Origin: Siniperca chuatsi
Lineage: Eukaryota > Chordata > Actinopteri > Centrarchiformes > Sinipercidae
NCBI RefSeq assembly: GCF_020085105.1
Contig: NC_058045.1
Span: forward strand, 3,920,333-3,984,332
Length of the DNA: 64,000 nucleotides
Direction of reading: 5' to 3'
The notes below the pieces were generated by a model. It was given only the letters and a program-made list of their open reading frames with translations, did no database searches and had not been told where the DNA came from. Shown here one piece after another: positions 40,201 to 51,200 of the stretch (the stretch's first letter is position 1; every line of letters begins with the position of its first letter). The translations under genes and the position numbers were made by a program.

Positions 40201-42792
40201 CATTTATTTGTTCAATATTATTGCTGTCAGAGATAGAAAACACACCAAAGCCAAAACATCATATCAATTGGATTATCAGGTCGCCAAAATACAATCCTTC
40301 TGGACAGGACAGCATTAAGACGAAAAGGGGCAGTATGTTTTATTAGGAGTGCTTGTCAAATGGTCGAACAGCATCTGAAACCCCCTCTGGGCTACTGTAG
40401 AAACATGGCGGTGCAATGTGGCGACCTCCATGGAAGGGGACCCGCTCCCTCTGTAGATACAAACGGCTTATTCTAAGGTAATGAAAACACAACGATTCTT
40501 ATTTTACAATGTTACACACTGGACCTTTTAAAGCATACCCCGGCTTTGGCTACGCAGTGGTTTGCCCTGTCATCCAACAAAAAAGCTATTGGGTTTGAAT
40601 CTGCTGGCCAGCCTGTCCTTTCTGTGTGAAATTTGCATGTTCTCCTTGTGTCTGTGTGGCTCTTCTCTGTGAGCTCTGATTTCTTCCCACAGTCCAAATA
40701 CATTCTGTTTTGGTGAATTTGAAACTCTAAATTGCCTTAGGTGTGACTGTGATTTCTTTGATGGCATGAGCAGTTTAGAATTGATGGATGGATGAATGGA
40801 CACTACCTAACAGTCTGATCAGAGAGCCATCCAGCATCACATTGGTGGTATCCATCATCGTAAGCAGCCTGGAGCTGGGCTGGAGTGGCAATGGTGGCAC
40901 TGTTCTGGATACAGGCTGCCTTAGCCTTCTCAAACGTCAGGGTGTAGCGGGTGGAGATGGCTCGGTAGTGGAACACAATACCTGTGAGATACAGAAAGTG
41001 AGTGGAAGACAGAAGAACTCCGATTAAACATCTTTCAAATTATTATGCCAATTTTGATGAGCTCTTTTCTAATAACATTCGTGCTTGAATTTCGCCAGAC
41101 CTCTATGAGCTTAATGAGACAGTGGGCTATGGATACTGGTTTGTTTCCAACCAATCACCAAACAGAGGTGATGTCTCCAGAGGCAGGGGGTTTAAACCTG
41201 CAGCCAACTGAATGATTGGGGCAGAATTTCAAAAAGGTCTTGATTTTTTGAGATTTTCTTCCAGACCTCCTTGATCTTCCATATTACATTCTGAGCTATA
41301 CATGTGCGCCAAGAGCATTGCTGTTTTGGCAACACTTGGATTTTGCTGCAAAACATGTTTGTAATAGTTTAAACTTTTTTTTTTGGAAGCAAAGATCATC
41401 CTGTTAACCTTTTAGTTTGAGAGAACCTTTAAGATATGAGTGCAGGGGCTAAGTTGCTGTATGTTTGGTGTTTCAACAAACACTGATGGAAGTCTGACTA
41501 CCATGTGGTGAGTAGATAATGACTTTAATTTAATGAAACTGTTAATGTTTCTGTGGCTTACCCTGAACCTGGATGTCCACGGAGTCATAGTTGTCCTCGA
41601 TGCCGTGCATCACCTCGCAGCGGTAGGTGCCAGAATCTTTGGATCTCAGCTCTGTTATCTCCAGGGTGGCATCAGTGGGCACCAGCGGGTAGTTGATCAT
41701 CGTCACTCTGTCCAAATACTCTGTTTCCACATTAACTTTTCCCTCTGAAGCCACCAGGATCGTGGTGACTTTCTCCTTGGTGACGTAGGTCCACTTGATG
41801 CGGTGAGACAGCGGAGGGACGGTCGGGGCTCCAGGGTCACTGACTGTGTTGTCCTGGAAGTAGCATGGTACCACTACTTTGCTGCCCAGCAGAGGACGGA
41901 GAGGCATCTCTATAGGGATGCTGACACGCAATGTGCCATCCAAGGCTGGGGTAAAGATAGGTCATGGCTAATTTGTTAGTCTTTTTATTTGTTAATAAGG
42001 ATACAACCTAATATATAGTGCAGATGTATGTATGTATGCAAAATCTCTTACAGTCATGTGAGCTATGGGCTGTAGCACAGCCTTTATAAAAATGGTAAAT
42101 GGACTGCACTTATGTAGCGCTTTTCAACCTTACTAAGACAAAGCGTTCACCCTACACACATTTTTACACACCCATTGCAGCAGAACCACTAATCAAGGCA
42201 GGAGCAGTTATGGGTTCAGTGTCTTGCTCATGGACACTTTGACATGTGGGCAAGTGAAGCCGGGGATCAATCCACCAACCCTAACAACAATTAATGAACA
42301 ACTTGCTCTACCAAATGATTAACAGTTGACCCAAAAAACATTCAAAACTGTCTTAGGACTACTTTGTTCTTGTACTGCTTGTCACTTTTTGGGGGGGATA
42401 TTAAGTCTCTGAAAATGTCTAGGAAAGTAATTTGGAAAGAAATAGTTAAAAAGAGACAAACTCTACAGATGGGACAAAAAAAAAGGAAAAATGGCTGACT
42501 TGGCCAATACATCAGCAGCATATTTAATTAAGTTCTAATCAGATAGTAGACTACACAAAATATAATGACAGGACTGATGAATACCTTTTATAATACGGCT
42601 TAATATTAATTTATCATTGTCTTCAAATTGTCAGTATTTCCAAGGGGTCTGGAGACAGGTATTTAATTTGTGTGTAACGATGCTGAAGATAAGAATCCAT
42701 TTATTAAAACCATACTCACCGTCATGGTCTTTAAACAATATTGTTGCCGAAACGAGGGGCAAGGACACACACAGCAGAAGCAGGGGGGTCAT
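31385..42792 (-). CDS. acan: Aggrecan core protein
   Basis: Large secreted proteoglycan of cartilage and pericellular matrix that binds hyaluronan through G1. Minus-strand coding exons in order: 42792-42720, 41945-41562, 40981-40807, 40122-39995, 39873-39580, 39389-39135, 38265-38091, 37663-37536, 37408-37115, 36107-35997, 35812-35705, 35504-34403 (see below), 34210-34106, 33967-33809, 33042-32960, 32880-32736, 32366-32184 and 31476-31385 (TGA). If a 76-nt intron inside the twelfth is removed, the total is 3918 nt, 1305 aa; read as a one-base error it is about 1330 aa. Start ATG 42792-42790 opens a signal peptide ([16 protein letters not shown]). Domain order G1-IGD-G2-GAG-G3 identifies aggrecan among lecticans, since only aggrecan has G2. 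The protein is about half the mammalian length because the glycosaminoglycan region is short. Confidence 0.95.
33140..33310 (+). repeat. SINE-like teleost repeat in acan lectin intron
   Basis: Contains 'gggctcagtgctcac', 'gcgctgggtttgaaacc' and 'gacctgtccagtgcgtacc', a degraded version of a very common fish repeat whose tail usually reads 'gacctgtccagggtgtacc'. It is non-coding. Confidence 0.6.
33399..33530 (+). repeat. Teleost repeat tail ('ggagtttttccttatcc' family)
   Basis: Carries 'gaggagtttttccttatcc', 'gtcatatgctgtacagccc' and 'gatattgggctatataaat' in the order common in fish interspersed repeats. It ends in AATAAAATTG-like sequence and lies in the same lectin intron. Confidence 0.6.
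34403..35504 (-). CDS. acan: acan glycosaminoglycan-attachment exon (Ser-Gly region), frame interrupted
   Basis: The GAG exon starts at 35504 after TTTCCCCTAG and ends at 34403 before donor GTATGT. It is packed with Ser-Gly pairs in acidic context, the xylosylation sites for chondroitin sulfate, including a hexapeptide array (GDISGS) at 35111-35190. The span of 1102 nt is 3n+1, although both borders are phase 1. The first frame stops at TGA 34626-34624 and the second frame is open from about 34700 to the end. Removing 34661-34586 (76 nt, GTAAGC to TTTCTCAG) joins the frames ([10 protein letters not shown] to SGATHEK). Alternatively a single extra base near 34675 shifts the frame. About 342 residues result, far fewer than in mammals. 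Confidence 0.85.
34586..34661 (-). other. acan: Putative 76-nt intron or frameshifted segment inside the acan GAG exon
   Basis: On the minus strand the segment starts with a good donor (GAG|GTAAGC) and ends with a good acceptor (GCATTTCTCAG|GAAG). Its length is 3n+1, so its removal restores the frame. Yet in the second frame it reads [13 protein letters not shown] and FSGSG, exactly the composition of the surrounding coding region. See findings. Confidence 0.55.
35705..36107 (-). CDS. acan: acan paired small Thr/Asn-rich exons between G2 and the GAG exon
   Basis: Two exons, 36107-35997 (111 nt) and 35812-35705 (108 nt), both phase 1-1, encode related peptides. The first contains [13 protein letters not shown] and [15 protein letters not shown]. 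The second contains [21 protein letters not shown] and [15 protein letters not shown]. The shared INKTT(V/I)T core and the A-P-x-G end show tandem exon duplication. They carry several N-x-T sequons (NLT, NKT; NET, NIT, NKT). The position is that of the mammalian keratan-sulfate region, but that functional equivalence is only a guess. Confidence 0.8.
36108..37114 (-). other. acan: acan intron between G2 and the small exons
   Basis: About 1 kb, AT-rich. I looked for further phase 1-1 small exons like the pair at 35705-36107 and found none. Confidence 0.6.
37115..38265 (-). CDS. acan: acan G2 domain: two link modules
   Basis: Exons 38265-38091 (175 nt), 37663-37536 (128 nt) and 37408-37115 (294 nt) have exactly the same lengths and phases as the link exons of G1, the trace of an internal duplication. 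Link 3 carries [16 protein letters not shown] and [15 protein letters not shown]. Link 4 carries [16 protein letters not shown] and [17 protein letters not shown]. No Ig domain precedes it, as is usual for G2, which does not bind hyaluronan in mammals. Confidence 0.95.
39135..39389 (-). CDS. acan: acan interglobular domain (IGD) exon
   Basis: The exon is 255 nt (85 aa, residues about 352-436), phase 1-1, between the G1 and G2 link modules. It is Pro-, Thr- and acid-rich ([20 protein letters not shown]) and ends [13 protein letters not shown]. The mammalian MMP site (PEN-FFG) and aggrecanase site (TEGE-ARGS) are not found. The nearest acidic cluster is [10 protein letters not shown]. It appears shorter than the mammalian IGD. 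Confidence 0.85.
39580..41945 (-). CDS. acan: acan G1 domain: Ig plus two link modules
   Basis: Exon 41945-41562 (384 nt, residues about 25-152) is an Ig V domain with VVVPCYFQD and [11 protein letters not shown] cysteines. Exons 40981-40807 (175 nt) and 40122-39995 (128 nt) together form link module 1 ([31 protein letters not shown]). Exon 39873-39580 (294 nt) is link module 2 ([21 protein letters not shown]). This is the hyaluronan- and link-protein-binding head. All conserved link-module cysteines are present. Confidence 0.95.
40530..40798 (+). repeat. SINE-like teleost repeat in acan intron
   Basis: Contains 'gggtttgaatctgctggcc', 'tttgcatgttctccttgtgt', 'cccacagtccaaatacatt' and ends 'gatggatggatgaatgga'. 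This is the order of a widespread fish repeat, here diverged. It abuts the 3' end of the first link-module exon (40807). Confidence 0.65.
42095..42290 (+). repeat. SINE-like teleost repeat ('ggtaaatggactgcac' family)
   Basis: Starts 'atggtaaatggactgcactt', continues 'tagcgcttttcaacctt' and ends 'ccggggatcaatccaccaac', the common fish order, with internal shortening. It lies in the intron between the acan signal-peptide and Ig exons. Confidence 0.65.
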
Positions 42793-43664
42793 TGTTACCT
42801 GAAAAATACCCAAATTGACAACACTGGAATCAAATTTGTGCAGACAAGATGGTTAATGACATAAAGGACAGGCAGAGCTTAAAGCTACTAAAAGCTTTTT
42901 TAATGTTTAATGTGATATTTGGCCTTTTCAATCCTTACATCATTTATTGATCACAAGCTGGCTAAAATTAGCATAATCAAAGAAAAACTAAGTGATTATA
43001 TAGTGGGAATGTAAAATGATACAAACTTTCTAACTTCTCCTTACCAGAAATGCTCATTGAATGAACAGTGAAGTAAGTGTTAGAATGAATTAAAGGGTTT
43101 ATTATAATTTCCTCTACCTCTGAATGCCACTGTGCTTTTTCCTAACTCCTGTACGCTTACATTCATATTCCATTTTATCCAGGATTTTCAGGGCATTTAG
43201 TCTTATTAGCTAAAATGGAAATAGGACGTCAAGAGTCTCTAGTATCATTTGGAAATACCAGACATGCTCGCTGAGGAATGAAAGCCCCTCTGTCTCTGGG
43301 CACAGGAAATGTCTTTAGTACTAAAATAAGTTCAGGCCGAGAGAGAGAAGTATGATTCATTCATTTCAAATGATTTTCCATTTGTTACAAAACTAATGAA
43401 GAAATTAATGTTGAAATGAGGCATTTTTTCCACCTTACTAACTGACCTTTCAACATGTGTCTTTGTCTCTTTGTCTGTGTGCACACAGTATATGTATAGT
43501 GTCTGTGTTTGTATGAAAATACAATCTGCTGCTTGTTTTCAGTATCTCAAGTCTTTCTGCTTACAACTACAGTAAGAGTGCATCTGTTTGCCATTATAAT
43601 GTGCTGTGTATGAATTAAATCTATAATCTATTTCTTTTCTATAAATACATATAATAAATAAACA

Positions 43665-43980
43665 ACTATTTGATGTATTGCCATGAAATCTAAATGTCTA
43701 TGATGAATCCTAATGACTTTGGAATCCCTGCCTTTTCTTCTCGACAACTATTGAGTCGTTCACGTTCCCATCAGGATGACTTGAAACAACTTTGGTGGTC
43801 CCCTGACTTTTCCTCTAGCGCCTCAGCTGTACTTTGTGTTTACTGTTTATTTGCAAATTCTAGCCTGCTAACACGCTAAACTAAGATGGTGAACATCTTA
43901 AACATTATACTCACATGAACATCAGCATGTTAGCATGTTGATGTCGGCAATTAGCTCAAAGCACCTCCAGCAGCATGACT
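43665..43980 (-). repeat. Teleost 'GCTAACATGC' interspersed repeat, - copy (acan intron 1)
   Basis: Carries 'ttgccatgaaatctaaatgt', 'tttggtggtcccctgacttt' and 'acatcagcatgttagcatgt' in the order of the 16100-16600 copy. Confidence 0.7.
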
Positions 43981-46129
43981 GTAGACTCTTTCCATTTAAA
44001 GGCCAATGATTTAACACACACACAAAAGCAATTATATAGCTTCTATTGTCTAAATGCTGCTTCTGAGGGTTTTTCTCCCCTGTCAAAAAAACTGATTTTT
44101 TTCCACCTATTTTTTGGTTACAAAAGTCAAATTTGACCATAAATATCATTAAATATCAGCAACTGGCACCAATCAATCAAAAAACATCAGCTTCGCTATC
44201 ACAAACCCACATCTGTCAAACCCTGATTACCACATTGCTTATTTTCTCTCAACTTTCCACTGCTGTGACATGCAGCACCGTCAAACGTATGAAACCGTTG
44301 TGAGTCCCAACTGAACCCTCATTGTGCAGCGTTCACAAGCCCCAGGACAGGCTGCAGAATGCACCCAGTTCATTCCAAACAGCCACACAGAGACATTTAC
44401 GACCAATAAACCTGAAGCCCACAGCCACAAAGCATTTGCAGTGGCAGATCGGGGGTTGGCAGTCTTGTGAAAGGCCAAAAGAGAAATGCAGTGTCCTTTC
44501 AAGTTCAAGTGACTCAGCAAAAAAAACAACAAGATCATATACATTTACTGTAAATACACTGGTAGAAATGCATGACAACTTGTTTGAGATGTCTGTGTGT
44601 GTAATACAAACTGTATGAATGAGCGTGTGTGTGTGTGTGTGCGCGGGGGGTTGGGGGTGGTCTGCTGGCATTCTCAGAGTTCCACAGACCCGGAACATTA
44701 GGACTAATATTTGCCCTGCTGTCTAAGATCTGTCTGAGAGTGTATGTTGGCCCAGTTTGGGAGAAAACATAAAATACCACACAGCATACGTAGACGGATG
44801 GAATAATCACACACTGCTATTCTTTTATTATCACACTGTGGTGTTCAGTCCACCCCCGGAACCTCTTTCCGATGAGTTATTGTAACTCGCTGACGTTTTG
44901 TTATTTTTGTTACTTTCAACTTCTGGCTTTTTGTAACTTTTCTTGTTTATTCTCAAACATTCAGCGTTATTCCTGACTTGCTCCATGATTATACCTGAAT
45001 TGTCAGGGTTATTCAAACATCGTTGGGCGTATTCTCAACTTTTATTGATTATTCCCCCAAATGATTTGCCAACAACCTCCAATGAACTTCTCCTTTGTAG
45101 ACATTGCTTAGGGTATGTATGTGCTGCAAGAATAAAAGTGGGAGTTAATACAACACGCCTTTTAGTGGTCATTAGAGGTTATTGCAAGTGAAGAAATTTC
45201 TCTCCATCTTCAACAATGGATTTCTTTTTGTATGATTGTTGAAATTTGATTCAAAATGTTGTCAAGAATGAACTCACAGCTCTATGATTTTAAGGGATAT
45301 ACACCCAAACCTGCTTATCATTGACTTTTTTAATTAATTACTTTTTCCATGGAAAATTTAAAGTCTACTGCGGCTGCATGGCAACTGTCTTGCCACAACA
45401 TCAAACTGTCTACAACAATGTCTAAAACTATCAAACAATAATATGCGCAGAAAAAGCAATGAAAATATTGTTTTTGCTTACGCCCAATGGTTTACCTCCT
45501 CACCTTGCTGCAGAGATGTAGAAGTGTATGCCAGGGTGTGTCAGTACAATGTGACATCACTGTCGGGTGTGGTTACAGGTGCAACAGAGCACACTTCTGG
45601 CCACACCCATCAGTGATGGTGAAACTTAACTGGTGAATGCTTTTCAGCCTGGTATTAAGTTACTATTTAACTACTTAAAGAAGAAGTTAAAAAATGTCAA
45701 AATGTTTTGGTGCATATTTTTTCTTGAGAGTTAGTGATAATGGGTAGATATAGAGGGTATCTTTAAAATAAATAAAGAGGTATTTCATTAGAACTGTATT
45801 TTTCTGGCTGTGCTTTTGCCTAAAAGCACTTAGTCATATATTCTTTTACATAAAACCACAATGCCATATTTCACAAATAAGGTGGGCCTCCCAAAAATGA
45901 GTAATGACAGCAATAACCAGCTAGCAATCAAACTGTACTCATGCTCTCACAATGTATTAACACAGAGAACGCCAGCAAAAACCTTCCCCCATTTCTCTGA
46001 CCAAGCCAACCAAAACCACGACTCCTTATTGCTTACTATCCAATCACTGAGCAGATCCTCGGCTCTCTTTAAATGCATCATTTAAACTGTGGCCACTTCA
46101 TAATGTGCACTAGCATTTGTGATCAAGCC

Positions 46130-46390
46130 ATGCCAGACCAGGTCAGCCCTCTCTCCACAGTGAGCCCATTCAGTCTGTGGGGTGGCTGCTTCTCCCCTGT
46201 TCGGCTGCTGTGGTATGTTCTGAGGTGGAGGGCAATAAGGCCTTGGTCTGTTCAAGCAACGGACAGGGGCAGGGCCTTGGGGGGTACGATCCTGCCAAGG
46301 TAAACACAAGGCGGGCATCCAGGGGAGGACCCCCACCCCACACACCTCCACTCACTCTCCTCCAACTCTCCAGAGTCGCTCAGCAGAAGA
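46130..46390 (-). promoter_or_regulatory. acan: GC-rich block in acan intron 1, possible enhancer
   Basis: A sharply GC-richer stretch than the surrounding AT-rich intron, including 'ggggcagggccttggggggt' and 'ccaggggaggaccccc'. It has no repeat signature and no plausible coding exon. Cartilage enhancers lie in and around the first introns of mammalian matrix genes, so a regulatory role is possible but untested here. Confidence 0.25.
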
Positions 46391-47236
46391 ACAGAGTTGA
46401 CATTGATACGAATACACACACAGAAACACAGACTAACACTCATAGATCACCAAGGGGATGTGTGGGAGCGCACGTCCAATACCCCTGGTAAGAAAACGCA
46501 TGGGAGTGTGTGTACATATGTCGGCATTGGCACGTACTGTAAGGCCTGTGTTTGAGAAGATACACAGACTCTTGTAAAGTGAAAAGGGTGGAGTGGGAAA
46601 AAAAATCACATTTAAAGGTGCTCATGGGTGCATTAGTACATGCCGACATACTCAGCAGTCCATGATCAAAGGCATGCTTGAGCAGCATGTGCACATTAGT
46701 TTTAAGGAGTCAAACATATACGTATGTAAGTAGACACACACATAGTATGACTGAATTCTCATGTTTGTAAAAAGACTGAGGTCTCAAATGTTAGTTTAGT
46801 AACTTACAGATTATCCAAAATGTAAAAAGTGTAAAGATATTTGCTTTAACTGGACCCTTTGTTAATAGTTTTTTCATTTCCCACATCTGAAAATTACAAT
46901 TCACAACATGCGCTCACGCAGCCTGAGGTTACCATAGTAACAGGATGTCACTCTGGACAGTAGTTTCCTATATTGCAATAAGTAACATTGTTTTCCCAGT
47001 AATCAAACACTGTTTTCTGGTGCTCAGATGCTGCACTTAGAATTTTAAATTCAAAAGAAAAGTAAAAATTTTCAGACTCTGGCATCAGTTTGGAAACTGA
47101 TTATACGAGAGTGTCACAGTACTGTAGATGTTTTCATTTTTACCAGTCAGCAGTCAGACTGCACTTTTTGATATATATATATAATGATTTGTTTGCGCTG
47201 TGGCACATTTTAGTATCTTATTCCACATAATGCCAT

Positions 47237-47445
47237 CAGTTGTTCCCAAACCTGGACGTCGGACCCCCACTAGGGGTCACATTATAAATCTGAAGGGTCG
47301 CAAGATGATAACAAGATAAGAAAGCATATATTACTGCTACACAAAATTATTAGTATTTTTTTTGCAACCAATGGTAAGGGGTCACAAGTAGACATCACCT
47401 TGTGGAGCAACAACCCATAAAGGTTTAGACCACAAATCATTGGGA
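47237..47445 (+). repeat. hAT-like fragment (CAGTGGTTCCCAACC type)
   Basis: Begins CAGTTGTTCCCAAACCTGG and continues 'actaggggtcacattataaa' and 'gggtcgcaagatgataa', related to the 19004 element. It ends in a degraded 'aggtttagaccaca'. Confidence 0.6.
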
Positions 47446-48147
47446 GACAACTTTATGACACAGTGCCACAATGAGTACCTGCATACTAAGACGTAATGAT
47501 TTCAGACACTTGAGTAAATTTGATAATTCAGTAATGTCATGCAATTTCATACATGCCACTCTCCATCCAGGGAAGCCATCCAGAATGCAAACTGACCATA
47601 CACCACATTTAATTTGAACAATTTCTTGCTCTTAAAACTCTTATTTTAGCCACATTATACATTTGAAATCACAGCACAAAGTTATAAAGTGCAGTGAAAT
47701 TAAACCAACAAATCAAACATCAACAATCAATTGGTGTAAAGAAAAGCTCACTCCATTAACACTAAACTAACACTAAACACTAAAGTCAACTCAGCACAAC
47801 TCAGAAACCATACCAGACTTCCAGCAAATAAATCATAACTCCCACAGCATAATGAGCACAAAAACTGGCTTAAAGTTAACAATAAGAATCGATCTAATCA
47901 CATTTTAGTCTTATGTGTTTTGTCAAATGTGATTTGTATTAATTATAATTAACTTCCCAGAGATCAGAATTGCTTGATATTGAAAAAGAAACTTGTTGAA
48001 ACAGTTACCTTTGCTTTGACATCTGAGTACAGTACCTCAACCAAATACCTGTCCCCCAAGCAGAAGATGAAGAAGTGTCAAAGTATCCCCTAAAACCCCT
48101 TCACAATATTCCTTATTAGGGACTCCAGTGGTGAGTTGTAAACGTAC

Positions 48148-48205
48148 CGTTGATGCTCCAAAGCTCCCAGTGCCAGCGACTCCAGGGGCCTCTTGCTCCT
48201 GCCGG
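48148..48205 (-). other. acan: Putative non-coding exon 1 of acan
   Basis: On the minus strand a GC-rich leader (GGCAGGAGCAAGAGGCCCCT, then CTGGGAGCTTTGGAGCATC) ends at AACG before the strong donor GTACGT (48147). The signal-peptide exon acceptor at 42801-42799 lies 5.3 kb downstream, with only six untranslated bases before its ATG, so a separate 5' UTR exon is required. The upstream end is approximate. Confidence 0.5.
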
Positions 48206-48240
48206 TGTAGGAGAGCAGAAAGAAGCTTTATTCAAACTCT
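48206..48240 (-). promoter_or_regulatory. acan: Putative acan core promoter
   Basis: On the minus strand a TATA-like GAATAAAG (48233-48226) lies about 30 bases before the inferred start of the GC-rich exon 1. A GA-rich tract follows further upstream. This is suggestive only. Confidence 0.35.
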
Positions 48241-48256
48241 ACCACACATTTAGATG

Positions 48257-48295
48257 TTGGAAAGAGAGAGGGAGGGAGGGAGAGAGAGAGAGAGC
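48257..48295 (+). repeat. GA-rich simple repeat upstream of acan
   Basis: An AGAG/GGGA tract directly upstream of the putative acan promoter. Confidence 0.85.
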
Positions 48296-48299
48296 AATG

Positions 48300-51200
48300 T
48301 GGTCCTCTCCTGCCAGTTGGTGAGGTCATACAAACCTTGAATATCAAAGCTGAAGCACAGAATCAGACAAAATCTTTAAATATAGCTGAAGAAAGGATTC
48401 TTGCTTCTCCTGACCGATGTCAGATTATTTTAGTCTTTCTGCAGTTTTTGGTCAAATTGGTGTGAATGTACACACAAAATACAGCATATGTGCTATTAAT
48501 GTAGTTCCAAAACTTTCGTAGGTAGATATGCATGTTGACAAATATAATTTATTTAGGATTTAAAAACCATTAACATTATACAATTAGAGGGGAAAACTAC
48601 ATGTTAGAGGTGCTTGTGACATGAAATAGATTTCTCCTAAAAACACACCCACACATAGGGTGTAGGGTTGGTCTTTGCTCTAACCTGCTGCACTTATAGA
48701 ACATGTGTAATCAAAACCAATACATCTCAACTCTATGGTTAAACACAGCTGATACAGCTGATATATCAGCACACTCATTATCACCATTGATTAATGGAAC
48801 TTGCCATCTTTTGATCTCAAACAGAAGTTGATTTGCAGAAACAGTCACAAGTATTTTAGTTGTAGCAGACAGAAAGTCAGATGCATCTTGCAGTAGGTGC
48901 TCATTATACATTCCAGTTTTAGATGCTTTCAAATCTATCTATAGCATGTCTGTTGCTACAGTAGCATTTACAGCCTGTGGCTAAATGATCAGCCCCATAC
49001 CATGGCTACTTATGACGGGCAAAAAAAAACTGCAAAAAAACTGCATTCAAAACATCATTCAGTTTGTTTTGTGGTCAGTTTAACCCACGGTCAGGTGTGT
49101 TTCACCAGTGAGAGTTAACTGAGCTGTTGCTGTGATTACTTGCAATTTAAATTCCTTGTACCCTGAATTATAAAGAGGGTTAAACTTTGACTGGAATTAT
49201 GTTTATATGATTTTAACCATATATGTATTAAGGGAGGATTCTTATAGTGCATTCATGATGCAACGAACAACAACAGTTTTCCATGGTACAACATATCCTG
49301 CTAGCTGCTAAAGGGCTAATATCTCTGCACCGATGCCACCAAAACAAAGTATAGTACATTCATTTTGTACTTGGCAAATGAATTGGGTTTGATTGATTGA
49401 TTCTGGGTAGTTTCTCAGATAGGTTAGCCATGATGAAAATAAGCTGTTGCATTCTCTGTTGTGATAGCAAGATAGATAATAAGATAGTATATAAAAGCGA
49501 ATTACTGCCAAATGCAGTAAAACAACAAACAAACTGCAAATCTGTCTAACAATGTTAGAAAATATGAAATATGTGTTGACTGTTTATGCTCAAAAATCTC
49601 AAGGAGTGCATGTAATTATGTGAGTACTTGTGTGTTTGCAAAGTAGCTGATCAAAAGGCTAAAAATCATGAGGTATGTTTGTGTGAGCACGTCTTTGTGT
49701 GCATGTGTGCGCCCGTTTCAGTTTGCATATATACTGCCACATGTTTCTGCCACTAGTGTCTATGTGCATTCAGTTTAAAGTTAAACATGCTAATGTTGGC
49801 CTGAGGTCGAGGAAAGGCGTGTCTCCCGTTCGTCTCCCACGAAACTATTCAGAGGTGTAAATACTGGCTGTGTGCTCGCTGCACTCACTGACGCACACCA
49901 ACCGTCTATATCTTCAAAGGAAAACGTTTTAACAGCCGATTTGCTCTAATTTTGTCCTTATTTGCAGACTCAATGTTTATTCAGCAGCTGCACACAGATG
50001 AGATAGAAATATCAGGTTTTTACTCACCATCATTCATGTCAATCAGCTGTTGCATGGTAACATATCTGAAAGAGCAGCACAGAAAGTTAGAACATTTTTA
50101 TACCACCTCCAAACATCTATTTTATAGGTTTATGTTGTCACTTTTTTATGCCTGGTGCGCTTTTTTTAATCGACATTCTCTGTTGCACATTCATAGTTAT
50201 ATGGCCTGTACACACACAGATTTCTAATGTTGGCAGCCGAGCAGCTCCACTGGAAAGCTGTTGAGCAAAGGTACTTCAACAGGAATTACTGAAGAGGAAG
50301 AAGTGTTTCCCTCTTTCCAAGCCAGCAGGTGTGTGGATTCCAAATGGCGCTCTTCGAGTGGCCAGAAAGCCTCCCAAAATGTGTTGTACACCTGTAGTTT
50401 TTATAAGATGATAAAAAAAAGATTGTAAGCAGTAAGTGACTAACTCCAAGTACCAATGAGTGAACCGCTCTCTTATTCATTCATAGTTATGTTACATGGA
50501 AAACCCTCACTCACTTATGCTGTGATCTCAGACAGGCTTGTCTTGATTTTTGAGTCTGCGTTTGTCTCTCACAAGGTAAAGACAGCCAAGACTCTTGGTG
50601 AGCCAAACCTTACAGTTGCTCCACATCCCATGAAATAAAATGTAAATGTCAGACAAAGGAACAGTATCTAGGCTGAGACTACACGACCATAGCCATTTTT
50701 TCCACTGTATACACTGTAGAAGAACTATTGTGTCACATTTCACTGGGTTATTCATCCTCCCACATACTGATTAATGTGTTAGGATCACAGACATTGTATT
50801 ATGTCTAAGAATTTGACCCAGTTTGTTAAGAGATAAACTATAATTCCAGCTATGTGTCACAACTGACCTCATAAATCTAAACTACCTGTTAAACCAGTTG
50901 CTTCTACCTTTTAGTTGGACTATTTTGGTTGATTTCCCCTACAGCTCTGCTCATCTCTTGACAATTTTAAAGCATGGTTTTGATGTATAGGGCTATAATT
51001 AACTTTTAATTCTAAGAGGGCACTGCCATCATCAGCAAAATCACAAAGGGGATGAAAACATTCACAAACCTGGCAGCAACTTCAATGAAGAAAATTAGAC
51101 ATGAGGAGTTAACGATGTGTGGCCCATCAAAATTTTAAACTCACAGGTTGTTATTTGTCATTGCCACTGAGGTCCATTAGTGTCAAGGCCTGAGGATGAC

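Noticed and set aside
46177..46491. Open frame of 104 codons in acan intron 1
   Set aside because: Has neither AG/GT exon borders in a fitting phase nor a domain. Kept only as a possible regulatory block.
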